Of a stretch of 64,000 nt of DNA, positions 27,957 to 35,519 are shown piece by piece. Below the pieces are notes generated by a model. That model was not told where the DNA came from, did no database searches, and saw only the letters and a program-made list of their open reading frames with translations. The stretch lies in contig JAHDWK010000026.1 of NCBI GenBank assembly GCA_023382655.1, forward strand, positions 35,578-99,577, given 5' to 3'. The position numbers were made by a program, and so were the translations under genes. Within the stretch, counting starts at the first letter, position 1; every line of letters begins with the position of its first letter. The DNA comes from Anaerolineae bacterium. GTDB lineage: Bacteria; Chloroflexota; Anaerolineae; Promineifilales; Promineifilaceae.

Positions 27957-28424
27957 TTAACTTTGCTGTCCTCGTCTATTGCCGCTAATCTCCCGGTTAC
28001 TGTCCAGCCATTTCTGCAGATGATAGCGGCGATGACCAGGGGGGCAATCTTCATCAATCCCGCTAATACTATACCCTGACTGTTGATAGAAACCTGGCGC
28101 TTGAAAACTGTAGCTATTCAAAACGATCACTTGACAGCCTCGACTGACCGCCTCCCTTTCCGCGGTTTGCAGCAGGTGACGGCCGTAACCCCGGTGTTGA
28201 TAATCGGGGTGAACCCACAAAAAGGCAATTTCACAACAACCACCCCAGGTATAGCCGGAGATGCCGGCAATGAGCTGGTTTTGCGAATCGGGCACGAATA
28301 TGGCAAGAGGCTGGTAATCGTCAAAACCGGTTTCGCTGATGTTGTACTGATTGATCTGGTCTTCGAGGAATTGAAGCATAGGGGGGAAAGGATTGGTCTC
28401 TACAGTCAATTGAAGCTCATGCAT
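27957..28424 (-). CDS. GNAT family N-acetyltransferase
   Basis: 155 residues with the GNAT fold. The core beta strand and acetyl-CoA pyrophosphate loop are seen in CCEIAFLWVHPDYQHRGYGRHLL (Q/R-x-x-G-x-G/A as QHRGYG), followed by helix TAEREAVSRG and the typical PGFYQQSGY near the end. It probably acetylates a small molecule or protein N-terminus; substrate unknown. ATG 28424 follows AAAGAGAG. The gene directly abuts the MazF remnant at its 3' side and repeat copy 3 at its 5' side, so it lies in the accessory block although no attC is seen beside it. Confidence 0.88.
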   Translation of the reverse strand: MHELQLTVETNPFPPMLQFLEDQINQYNISETGFDDYQPLAIFVPDSQNQLIAGISGYTWGGCCEIAFLWVHPDYQHRGYGRHLLQTAEREAVSRGCQVIVLNSYSFQAPGFYQQSGYSISGIDEDCPPGHRRYHLQKWLDSNREISGNRRGQQS

Positions 28425-28449
28425 AAAGATTCTCTCTTTTAATGGGGCG

Positions 28450-28560
28450 AATCGTCATAACCCACCCAATGATGACCCTTTAATAGCCGCAAGTTTACCG
28501 CAACCTGCGTGTTGCCCACCCATGTCATGGAAGGGGGCTACGGCCGTGCCGCCATCAATG
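28450..28560 (-). repeat. Accessory repeat unit, copy 3 (short)
   Basis: A third, shorter copy, lacking the CATTACACAAC end. It shares GGCGAATCGTCATAACC, TTTAATAGCCGCAAGTTTAC and the ACGGCCGT segment. On the minus strand it reads AVNLRLLKGHHWVGYDDS, the least damaged version of the decayed frame. Confidence 0.65.
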
Positions 28561-28598
28561 ACTCACCCAACGATTTGCGTCAGTTGCCAGGATGTCAC

Positions 28599-28898
28599 TT
28601 ATAAAGTGATGGATTGCCTGGCCCGTTGTATGGCGGCAACCAGTTCAATTACTTTGTCAAGCGCCTCATCATCAACTTCATTAACCGGGTTATGCAAGAA
28701 CGCACGATTACGTTCGTCTGTAATGGAAAGTTCATGTTTCCCTTTTTTATTAGTCGCAATCCCAATGGATGTAAGATGACCGACGTGTATACTCCGGCCG
28801 CCATCATAATTCAGCGCCGAGAAATATTCGATGATATTCCCGTAGAGTGTGACGATGGTCTTTGAAGAATTTTTCTTGGAAAGTTGCACTTCAATCAT
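28599..28898 (-). CDS. Hypothetical cassette protein (99 aa)
   Basis: A 99-residue acidic/basic mixed protein with no membrane segment and no family recognised. It starts at ATG 28898 with AAGGAG eight bases upstream, so expression is likely. The cassette starts at GTTGGGT (28967-28961), the end of attC site D. On its 3' side another GTTGGGT (28571-28565) is found but no full palindrome, so its own attC is damaged or lost. G+C is lower than the chromosome around it. Confidence 0.6.
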   Translation of the reverse strand: MIEVQLSKKNSSKTIVTLYGNIIEYFSALNYDGGRSIHVGHLTSIGIATNKKGKHELSITDERNRAFLHNPVNEVDDEALDKVIELVAAIQRARQSITL

Positions 28899-28960
28899 TG
28901 TAATCTCCTTGTTTTCTCAACTGTATCTCTGTTCGGTATGGTTAGGGACTGAGTGTGGTC

Positions 28961-29090
28961 ACCCAACGGAAGCATCACCCGCCGACCAGGCTGAGACGAA
29001 GAACGCTCGCGCCCCGAAAGATGATGACCACGCGAAAGCAGCTCTGGAACTTGCGGCGCATGGGCGGTCGGGTGCATGCAGTGTTAGGCC
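28961..29090 (-). mobile_element. attC-like site D (130 bp) after the 143-aa zinc-ribbon gene
   Basis: Minus strand: GCCTAAC (29090-29084), arms TGCATGCACCCGACCG and GGTCGGCGGGTGATGC, ending GTTGGGT (28967-28961), which fully matches GTTRRRY. The opening core differs at one base from the complement of GTTGGGC at 29574-29568, the presumed cassette start. Confidence 0.72.
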
Positions 29091-29093
29091 GCT

Positions 29094-29519
29094 TTAGGAA
29101 TCCCGGCTCTTTTCAAGAATTCCCCTCAAGCTCATTTCCATGCCAAGTTGATCTACTGAATAGTTACCCACTTCTGAAGCTGTCTCAAAGATTAGCCGTT
29201 TTAATTGCTTGATGCTGTAGTTGGAAGGTAGTTTAGTTCGCGTGAGGTTAAATACCTCTTCAAGTGTTTCCAAACTTTCAAGTTCTTTGTCTTCATAATG
29301 AATATGGAGTTTATCTTCCAACCTCAGAACAAAACCGACTAGATCAATTAATACAAATGCCCAATAAGCTTCGTTCTCCCTCATTTCTTTGCCAATTGAG
29401 GCAAGGTCATAATTACATACAAGGCAGGATACTCGAAAACAACGTAAATCCTCTACTGAATACTTACGAGTCTCGCCGCAATGTGGACATTTGACTGGCA
29501 TCGGATCAATATATTTCAT
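29094..29519 (-). CDS. Cassette-borne zinc-ribbon hypothetical protein (141 aa)
   Basis: An N-terminal four-cysteine zinc ribbon (CPHC near the start and, after about 18 residues, CLVC) is followed by a helical domain with the hydrophobic stretch AYWAFVLIDLVGFVLRLED and a C-terminal acidic helix region. No family is recognised. ATG 29519 is preferred over a TTG two codons upstream. The TAA stop is four bases from the opening core of attC site D, so gene and attC form a cassette beginning at GTTGGGC (29574-29568). Low G+C compared with the flanks. Confidence 0.65.
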   Translation of the reverse strand: MKYIDPMPVKCPHCGETRKYSVEDLRCFRVSCLVCNYDLASIGKEMRENEAYWAFVLIDLVGFVLRLEDKLHIHYEDKELESLETLEEVFNLTRTKLPSNYSIKQLKRLIFETASEVGNYSVDQLGMEMSLRGILEKSRDS

Positions 29520-29589
29520 CTTCAAGATGTTCTCAGAATGATTTGCCGTGTAGCCTGAATTTCAACGGCCCAACTGTATAATGGACCAA

Positions 29590-29750
29590 CTCATTACACA
29601 ATGAATCGTCGTAAACTCACCTACTGGCAACCCTTCAATAGCCGCAAGTTTACCGCAATCTGTATGTGGCCCGCCAGTGTCATGAAGTGGGGCACGGCCG
29701 TCAAACAAAAGCACCTGTTTTTACGGCCGTGAGAGAGTGGGTGGGGGTGA
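29590..29750 (-). repeat. Accessory repeat unit, copy 4
   Basis: Fourth copy, directly downstream of the intact MazF-like gene; copy 2 lies the same way downstream of the MazF remnant. Shared order: CATTACACAATGAATCGTCG, CTTCAATAGCCGCAAGTTTA, CACGGCCGTCAAAC and GAGTGGGTGGGGGT. Confidence 0.7.
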
Positions 29751-29753
29751 GTT

Positions 29754-30125
29754 TTATGAAGCGAAAAATGAAGAGTGCAAGAACCGCATACCGGCCACTA
29801 TTTGTTTGATCCGCTGCTCGTTGAGGGAGCCGATGTATTCCCCCAGTTGTGATTTAGGCACGGTAGAAACTTTGGAAACTACAACGGCGCTCTGCCGGGG
29901 CAGGTTGGCTTCGCCGGCCTCAAGCAAGACATTACCCGGCGCGTGTGCCTGTTTCAGGTTGGTGGTGAGGGCGCAGACGATGACGGTGTGAATACGACTG
30001 TGGTTAAAGATGTTGTCTTGAATGACGACGTAGGGATGGGGATAATCGCCCGGTTCGGCCTCCTGAATATGTTCGGGCTGAATCCAGAAAATATCCCCTT
30101 GATTGATGATCCTGGTTACCGGCAT
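29754..30125 (-). CDS. MazF/PemK-like toxin (type II TA endoribonuclease), no visible antitoxin
   Basis: 123 residues with the PemK/MazF SH3-like fold: NQGDIFWIQPE, HPYVVIQDN, the IHTVIVCALTTNL strand, LPRQSAVVVSKVSTVPKSQL and GEYIGSL. Members cut mRNA at short motifs. ATG 30125 has AAAGG at good spacing; an upstream in-frame ATG (30167) is less likely. An antitoxin is normally just upstream, but here the upstream gene is moxR, and the 54 bp between them encode nothing, so the toxin is either orphan, inactive, or controlled in trans. It is the parent of the truncated copy at 27771-27953. Confidence 0.85.
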   Translation of the reverse strand: MPVTRIINQGDIFWIQPEHIQEAEPGDYPHPYVVIQDNIFNHSRIHTVIVCALTTNLKQAHAPGNVLLEAGEANLPRQSAVVVSKVSTVPKSQLGEYIGSLNEQRIKQIVAGMRFLHSSFFAS

Positions 30126-30179
30126 AAGCACTACCTTTCCCGGAAACGGCGACGACATTTTCTTCACTCTCCCAATCTC

Positions 30180-31178
30180 TCAATCTCTAGCCACACTTTC
30201 TATCAGATTCACAATTATATCATCCGGCTTGACGCCTTCGGCCTGGCCCTCAAAGTTGAGCAGCAGGCGGTGGCGCAGGGCGGCAGGGGCTACGGCCGTG
30301 ACGTCATCAAAACTCACATTGTATCGCCCCGCCAGCAGCGCCGTGATCTTGGCCCCCAGCACCAACGCCTGCGCCCCACGTGGGCTGGCGCCGTAGCGCA
30401 CATACTGGTTCACCAACGGCGCGGGGCTACTGCCCGGATGGGAAGCCACAATGAGGCGGCTGATGGTCTGGCTGACGTGGCTGGGAATGGGCACCTGCCG
30501 CGCCAACTGTTGCATGGCGATCAGACGGGGGCCGTCGGCGGTGGTTTGGGCCACGGCCGTTTCCTTTCCCGTCGTCCGCGCAATAATTTCTGTCAGTTCA
30601 TCGGCCGAGGGGAAGGGGACATTGATTTTGAAGAGAAAGCGGTCTAGCTGCGCTTCCGGCAGGGGATACGTACCTTCCTGTTCAATCGGGTTTTGCGTGG
30701 CCAGCACGAAGAACGGTTCGGGCAGGGTGTAGGTGTGGTTGGCCACCGTTACCGTGTGTTCCTGCATGGATTCCAACAGAGCGGATTGGGTTTTGGGCGT
30801 GGCCCGGTTGATTTCATCGGCCAGGATGAGGTTGGCAAACACGGGGCCATGTTGGAAGCGGAATTCGCGACGGCCGTCGCCCATCTCCTCCATAATCTCT
30901 GTGCCCGTAATATCGGCCGGCATCAGGTCGGGCGTAAACTGGATGCGGCTGAATTGCAAGTGCAGCGCCTGCCCCAACGTGCGGATGAGCATCGTTTTGC
31001 CCAGCCCCGGCACCCCTTCCAGCAGCACATGGCCGCCGCTGAGAATACCAATCAGCACATGCCGCACCACATTCGCCTGCCCGACAATCACTTTGCCGAC
31101 TTCATTCTCGATGTTTGCGGCCGTTTCCCGAAATTCTGCTACGGAAAGTTCGTTTGGATCAATAGCACTATTTTGCAT
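30180..31178 (-). CDS. MoxR family AAA+ ATPase
   Basis: 332 residues with the AAA_3/MoxR layout: Walker A GVPGLGKT, the MoxR-type segment FTPDLMPADITGTEI, Walker B LILADEINRATPKTQSALLE, the arginine-rich ATQNPIEQEGTYPLPEAQLD motif and a lid domain ending in RHRLLLNFEGQ. MoxR ATPases act as chaperones maturing partner complexes or membrane proteins. Together with the downstream-of-operon genes from 31981 to 38982 it forms a MoxR-ABC export gene set, now split by a toxin-antitoxin pair. ATG 31178. Confidence 0.93.
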   Translation of the reverse strand: MQNSAIDPNELSVAEFRETAANIENEVGKVIVGQANVVRHVLIGILSGGHVLLEGVPGLGKTMLIRTLGQALHLQFSRIQFTPDLMPADITGTEIMEEMGDGRREFRFQHGPVFANLILADEINRATPKTQSALLESMQEHTVTVANHTYTLPEPFFVLATQNPIEQEGTYPLPEAQLDRFLFKINVPFPSADELTEIIARTTGKETAVAQTTADGPRLIAMQQLARQVPIPSHVSQTISRLIVASHPGSSPAPLVNQYVRYGASPRGAQALVLGAKITALLAGRYNVSFDDVTAVAPAALRHRLLLNFEGQAEGVKPDDIIVNLIESVARD

Positions 31179-31187
31179 ATCAATTCT

Positions 31188-31571
31188 TCAGTTGGTTACA
31201 GGTGTATAGAGACGTATATGGGGGATAAACCGAAAATCTTTTAAGTTGAGCGTGTACAATTCAACGCCATGTACAACGGTTGTCGCGGCAATAAGCGCAT
31301 CAGGAACTGCCAGTTTATGGCTGAGACTAAACAGCTCCATTAGCTGCACAAATTGACTGGATATTGTTGGGTCAAGGGGAAGTACATGAATAAGGGAAAG
31401 ATGTTTTTTAATTTGATTGAGTTCAGCTTTGTTAAACGCGCCGTAATACAATTCCGCTTGTGTACTGACACTGATAGCCAGTTGTGGCTGCCCTATTTGC
31501 CGCAATTCTTTCGTAATGCGTGTGTTGTTTTTGTAGAACTCAATGAGGATGTTTGTATCAAGTAATATCAT
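31188..31571 (-). CDS. PIN-domain ribonuclease toxin (VapC-like)
   Basis: 127 residues with the PIN fold: the first acidic site in LLDTNILIEF, a glutamate in QAELYYGA, and the conserved PDALIAATTV aspartate, followed by YTLNLKDFRFIP. VapC toxins cut tRNA or rRNA. The start at ATG 31571 (ILLDTN) overlaps the restored antitoxin stop by 4 bp (ATGA), a normal TA coupling; ATG 31586 would add five residues. It lies ten bases upstream of moxR and co-directional with it. Confidence 0.85.
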   Translation of the reverse strand: MILLDTNILIEFYKNNTRITKELRQIGQPQLAISVSTQAELYYGAFNKAELNQIKKHLSLIHVLPLDPTISSQFVQLMELFSLSHKLAVPDALIAATTVVHGVELYTLNLKDFRFIPHIRLYTPVTN

Positions 31572-31797
31572 TGTTGTCTGGGCCATGCTTGACGCCGAAT
31601 ATCTTCTAGTTCAATTTGACGACCCTGCCAGATTCCAGCCAGAGCAAAAAAACAGCCTTTTCCCCATTTTCTTCACTCGCTTGTGGTTGGCCTATCCGGT
31701 TCAATTTGACTTCTGTTACAAAATCCAAAGCCTGCAACAACTCTGACAACATTCTGGCCTTTTCCTCGTTTTTAACCGTAATAGTTATTGATTCCAT
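31568..31797 (-). CDS. VapB-like antitoxin, frameshifted at a T-run
   Basis: The intact frame from ATG 31797 (GGAGAG ribosome site) stops at 31606 after 63 residues. A minus-strand run of seven T near 31652 separates it from a second frame that gives ALAGIWQGRQIELEDIRRQA, the typical C-terminal toxin-binding tail of this antitoxin type, and ends in TGA overlapping the toxin ATG. Adding one T restores a 76-residue protein. So either the antitoxin is broken, the run varies in vivo, or it is a sequencing error. The N-terminal part (SITITVKNEEKARML) may be the DNA-binding or dimerising half. Confidence 0.65.
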
Positions 31798-31830
31798 TTT
31801 TTCTCTCCGCATCCATCAATTTATTCAATT

Positions 31831-31977
31831 TTAGCATATAAGATCATTTTCTGAACTCCGCACCACGTTCGGCTGCCCATCGCCTACTAAGGCGACCAAT
31901 CCAATCAATACCAAGCTAATGATCAACTTCCAATACGATGACTGCCAAAGATCGTCAGAGTGCGCAGATGCTTCCAT
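31831..31977 (-). CDS. Small membrane protein candidate (48 aa)
   Basis: A 48-residue frame from ATG 31977 to TAA 31831, starting three bases after the stop of the 31981-33639 gene. It has a polar start, one hydrophobic helix (WKLIISLVLIGLVALVG) and a polar tail. Position and helix suggest a translationally coupled small membrane protein of the export operon. No ribosome site of its own and no family recognised. Confidence 0.45.
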   Translation of the reverse strand: MEASAHSDDLWQSSYWKLIISLVLIGLVALVGDGQPNVVRSSENDLIC

Positions 31978-31980
31978 GAT

Positions 31981-33639
31981 TTATGGTTCTAAAGAAGAAA
32001 AATAGTCGCGGATGTAGCCTTTGAGACCGAGAGGGATGTAGTCGTCTTGCAACGCTTCATTCGCGGCGTTGCGGTAGTCGCCGAAGACCTGGGTGTAGGG
32101 GACGATGCTGGTTTCATCGCCGAATTCGGTGGGGGTTTCGTTGAGCAGGGCGCCGCAGTCGGCCGGGTTGGCGGCACATTCGGCCGGAAGTTCTACATCT
32201 ACCCCTTCAAAACCGCTCAGATCGCGCAGTTCCGGCACGTAGACGTTTTCCACATGACCACCGCCCGGCCCAGGCCCGCCCAACTGCCCCCCTTGCTGCC
32301 CGCCATTTTGCCCCTGTCCCTGACCTTGCCCCTCGCCTTGCCCTTGTCCCTGGCCGTTGCCCTGTCCGGGGCCGGGTGGGGGAGATTGGCCGAGGCTGTC
32401 GTTGGGACCGGCACGGCCGTCATTCTCCGGCAGCAAATTATCTGGGTTAGCCGGTTGTCCGCTCTGGTTTTGCCCGCCGGCCTGGGCGACAGACTGCCGC
32501 CCTTCGCTCAACGCATTGGCGGCTTGATTGGCTTGATCGGCGGCGGCTGCTTCTTGGGCACGCTGCTGCAAGGTAGCCCCCGCTTCGCGTAATGCCTGCT
32601 GCGCGGCCGCGATGTCGCCATTTTGTAAGGCCTGGGCGGCTTCAGCTAACTGCTGCGCCAACTGGTCATCTGTGCTCACCAGCGATTGGGCCGTTGCCAT
32701 CAAATCTTCGGCCAGCGCCAACTGCTCCTCGCGGCTAAGTTCCGGTAGTTGATCGGCCAGTTGGGTGGCCGCCGCCCCGGCCTGCGCCAGATTGCCGTTT
32801 TGTAGTGATTCGCCCAATGTCTGGCTGTTGGGGTTGTTGGCTAATGGCTCGCCTGCCTCTTGCAATTGTTGGCGTAGTTGTTCGGCGCTGCTGTTGGCCG
32901 CCAGGCTGCGCATTTCCGCCTCCGCTTCGGACAGGGTAGCGATGGCCTGTTCCTGGCTGATGTCGCCCGCGCCCAACCCTTCAATGGCTTGGGCGATGGG
33001 TTCCAGGATTTCCTCTTTTTGTTCGTCTGTCAAGGCCTGATTCTGGCGGATTTCTTCGCTGAGCGCTTCTAACTGATTGATCTGTTCGGTAATGGCTTTG
33101 TCAATACCACGCTGGCGCAGCAGTTCGGCTTCTTGTAGATTGGGCAGCCACACGGCCGTCACCAACAACACCACCGCCGCCAAAATCACCAGCCAATCCT
33201 GCCGGTTCAGCCGGAAGGGGAGCAGGGTGTGCGTATCCACTTGCTGCACGGCCGTCAACGTATCATTTAATTGCTGTTCGGCGATAATGGGGCTGGTGGT
33301 GATGAGACCGTTGTGGATTTCCACGGCCGTACTCGCCCGCTCCTTGAGGGCAAACTGCCGGTCGGCAAACCGGGCCTGTGCCGGCAGCGAATAGCGCTGC
33401 CACAGCAGCCAGGCCAACGTCACCAGCAGCCCTACGCCAGCCAGCGCCAGCGCCACAGTCGCCACTTCCTGGTTGGTCAGTAACGGCCGTAAGCGCGCCG
33501 CCGCCGCCACGAGTACCGCGGCTAATAAACCAACCAGTAACCCGCGTGGCAGCCAGATCAACGCATCCCGGAAACGGCGACGGCCGTTCCAGGCGTGCAG
33601 TTGGTGAACCAGTTGGTCAAAGGGATGGTCTACGTTCAT
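31981..33639 (-). CDS. Membrane protein with long coiled-coil and Gln/Gly-rich region, in a MoxR-ABC operon
   Basis: 552 residues. Two N-terminal membrane helices (about 28-48 and 60-80), a short soluble part, a third helix (about 145-165), then a long Ala/Gln/Glu-rich helical stretch (170-385) and a Gly/Gln-rich low-complexity region (about 420-465) before a compact C-terminal domain containing two cysteines (ECAANPADCG). No known family is recognised. The 15-bp gap to the permease upstream supports co-transcription with the ABC genes and, before the TA insertion, with moxR. It may be the substrate-associated or scaffold part of the system. Confidence 0.6.
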   Translation of the reverse strand: MNVDHPFDQLVHQLHAWNGRRRFRDALIWLPRGLLVGLLAAVLVAAAARLRPLLTNQEVATVALALAGVGLLVTLAWLLWQRYSLPAQARFADRQFALKERASTAVEIHNGLITTSPIIAEQQLNDTLTAVQQVDTHTLLPFRLNRQDWLVILAAVVLLVTAVWLPNLQEAELLRQRGIDKAITEQINQLEALSEEIRQNQALTDEQKEEILEPIAQAIEGLGAGDISQEQAIATLSEAEAEMRSLAANSSAEQLRQQLQEAGEPLANNPNSQTLGESLQNGNLAQAGAAATQLADQLPELSREEQLALAEDLMATAQSLVSTDDQLAQQLAEAAQALQNGDIAAAQQALREAGATLQQRAQEAAAADQANQAANALSEGRQSVAQAGGQNQSGQPANPDNLLPENDGRAGPNDSLGQSPPPGPGQGNGQGQGQGEGQGQGQGQNGGQQGGQLGGPGPGGGHVENVYVPELRDLSGFEGVDVELPAECAANPADCGALLNETPTEFGDETSIVPYTQVFGDYRNAANEALQDDYIPLGLKGYIRDYFSSLEP

Positions 33640-33654
33640 AGGTAATTGCTTCTT

Positions 33655-34593
33655 TCATCTATTCGCTATCTTACGCACATTACGCACACTCAGCCAGTAT
33701 AAAACCCAGGCCAGCAGTAAGTATAGCAGGATAAAAATAGGCCAGGGGGTAGGTAAATAGACGCTGGAAGCGCCAGCCGAACTCCGGAAATAAAAGATCG
33801 CATCTTCTTGCAATAAAAAGACCTCGCTGACGATTAGCGTCGCCGGTAAATTTGTACCGGCCAGGAAAATGAGAATATATTGCAACACGATCTCCATTGT
33901 TCGTGTAAACGATGTGCCCAATGTGGCGATAAAGGGCGCCAGGATGGCCGCAAATAACCCCACCAGCATCGGCGTGCCAATGGTGACAAACAGCGCCCCG
34001 GCAAAGGTCATCACGCTGGCCCCCAGGGTGGAACGCATGGCGCTGGAGCAAAACAATCCCCACAAGGCAAAGGTGAGCGCGGCCGTAAAGATGACCAACT
34101 GCGAGATGATGAGTTCTTCCAGAACCACGCCGCCGAGCAGAAAGGCAATGCTTTGCAGGGGGATGGCGGCCAGTACCAGCAGCAACACATAGCTTAACGC
34201 CGATAACAGTTTACCGGTGACAAATGATTCGGCCGTGAGCAGGGTGGTGCGCAGCAGATCATACGTTTGCCGCTCTTTTTCGCCGGTGATTGTGCCCGAC
34301 GTGAAGGCCGGCCCGACAAAGATGACCAGAAAGACCTGCACGCCAACCACACAGGCAAACACCACCTTGCCTACTTCTCTGGGGTCTGGCCCAAAAGGGC
34401 CGCTGGCGGCAGAAGCATAAGCGGCATAAACCAGAGTGATAAAGGCGCTCATTACCAACAGGTAAATGGTCAGCACCACAAAAGCGCGGCGGCCACGCAT
34501 CCGGCTGCGCAGTTCTTTTACCGTCACCGGATTTTCGCGCAGGTTACGGAATCGTCTTTTCTTGAGTGGTTTCTCGGTTGTTAGTTCGGTCAT
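33655..34593 (-). CDS. ABC-2 type transporter permease
   Basis: About 312 residues and six membrane helices: VVLTIYLLVMSAFITLVYAA near the N-terminus, a run of helices in the middle, and a last helix WPIFILLYLLLAWVLYWLSV. The first outer loop has the ABC-2 style GTITGEKERQTYDLL motif, typical of NatB/gliding-motility permeases. It pairs with the permease at 34625-35428 and the ATPase at 35514-36467. ATG 34593 is chosen over an upstream in-frame ATG. Confidence 0.82.
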   Translation of the reverse strand: MTELTTEKPLKKRRFRNLRENPVTVKELRSRMRGRRAFVVLTIYLLVMSAFITLVYAAYASAASGPFGPDPREVGKVVFACVVGVQVFLVIFVGPAFTSGTITGEKERQTYDLLRTTLLTAESFVTGKLLSALSYVLLLVLAAIPLQSIAFLLGGVVLEELIISQLVIFTAALTFALWGLFCSSAMRSTLGASVMTFAGALFVTIGTPMLVGLFAAILAPFIATLGTSFTRTMEIVLQYILIFLAGTNLPATLIVSEVFLLQEDAIFYFRSSAGASSVYLPTPWPIFILLYLLLAWVLYWLSVRNVRKIANR

Positions 34594-34624
34594 ACTCTTG
34601 CAGAGATGGGTGATTGCCCAATCT

Positions 34625-35428
34625 CTAATCTCCAATCATTTTCCTTGCCTGATAAAAAATTCCGACCCACAGGCCAACAATCGCCAGGGCATACACGGCC
34701 GTTGGCCCCACCATCCCCATGGCCAACACCGCCAGCCCACCTTCCATCTGGCTGCTGAGCAGCCCCATCCAGACCAGGCTGCTGTTGAACAATTTGAAGA
34801 TGACTACCAGACTGTAAGCGCCGGCCACGGCCACAGTTGCAGAGTGCACGGCCGTAGACAAAAACAGCCCCATGAACGCCGCAAACAAAATTTCCAGCCA
34901 GGGCCGCGCCATCGTAGCGATGCTCAACAGCCAGTCCCAGCCCACCAGTTGCCCATCCATCAGACTTAACGAACAGAACATGATCAAGCCCTGAAACAGA
35001 CTCAGTACAAACAGCAGCGGCCAGATGCGCAGCCGGGACAACGCTCCCAACAGCTTGGCCATCAAAATGGACATCATCGGTTGGGGTGTCACCAACAAAA
35101 TATCCCATGTGCCCTTATCCCGTTCCAGGCTGATCATCGGTGCGGTTAAAGCCGGCGCCAGCAGCGAACCAAAAATAGTCAACATGGAAAGCAGCATTCC
35201 TGGCAGGCATAACAAACACCAGACGGCAAACAAATCGTCATTATTCCCGAAAAAGGCCGGGTTGCTAAAGCCGGTGCAAAACCCCAGGCTGATACCACCC
35301 AGGATCACAAAAGGGGAAAAGCGGAGCAAGTTATCATAGAAAGGATTCGGTTTGCCCCACTGACCCTTTTCCCGCAAATAGACGGGATTGTCTGATAAGT
35401 CACGGTACCAACGCCACCAGGTTCTCAA
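34625..35428 (-). CDS. ABC-2 type transporter permease
   Basis: 267 residues with about six membrane helices. The segment PALTAPMISLERDKGTWDIL is the hallmark of ABC-2 permeases that work with an NatA-type ATPase. It probably forms a heterodimer with the next permease. The start is TTG 35428; no in-frame ATG occurs before the first helix, and the first residues are basic and aromatic (WWRWYRDLSDNP). The 31-bp gap to the following permease gene holds a short AATCTC-type repeat. Confidence 0.82.
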   Translation of the reverse strand: MRTWWRWYRDLSDNPVYLREKGQWGKPNPFYDNLLRFSPFVILGGISLGFCTGFSNPAFFGNNDDLFAVWCLLCLPGMLLSMLTIFGSLLAPALTAPMISLERDKGTWDILLVTPQPMMSILMAKLLGALSRLRIWPLLFVLSLFQGLIMFCSLSLMDGQLVGWDWLLSIATMARPWLEILFAAFMGLFLSTAVHSATVAVAGAYSLVVIFKLFNSSLVWMGLLSSQMEGGLAVLAMGMVGPTAVYALAIVGLWVGIFYQARKMIGD

Positions 35429-35454
35429 AATTCCGCTCTTTGGGAAAATAAGAT

Positions 35455-35519
35455 TAGGAGATCAGGAGATAAAGGGATTGGCTGCTCTCCTGATCTCTCA
35501 GTCTCTCAATCTCCTAATT
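35455..35519. repeat. Intergenic AATCTCC/GATCAGGAG octamer repeats with inverted arm
   Basis: AGGAGATCAGGAGAT is followed after 20 bp by its inverted form (CTCCTGATCTCT) and CTCAATCTCCT repeats. Same word family as at 30172-30189, 34603-34635 and 58040-58078. The stop codon of the ATPase gene lies within it. Confidence 0.75.

Larger units (their letters stand above)
24652..29574 (-). mobile_element. Integron cassette array without an integrase (CALIN-like)
   Basis: Read on the minus strand, successive genes are followed by attC-like imperfect palindromes. For two clear cassettes the seven bases that start the cassette are the exact complement of the core that opens its own attC: GTTAGGT...ACCTAAC (27596 to 27207) and GTTAGCC...GGCTAAC (27160 to 26030). 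A third pair is GTTAGAC...GTCTAAC (25720 to 24774). A fourth matches with one change, GTTGGGC...GCCTAAC (29574 to 29084). This complementarity is expected when IntI recombines between G and TT of GTTRRRY. No intI gene is in the window. Confidence 0.75.

Noticed and set aside
28565..28571. A fifth full attC after the 99-aa gene
   Set aside because: GTTGGGT is present, but only about 25 bases separate it from the nearest possible opening core and no palindrome exists; at most a damaged site.
24652..31800. Transposon or prophage as the source of the accessory block
   Set aside because: No transposase, resolvase, integrase or phage structural gene and no terminal inverted repeats with target duplication were found; attC-like structures explain the boundaries better.
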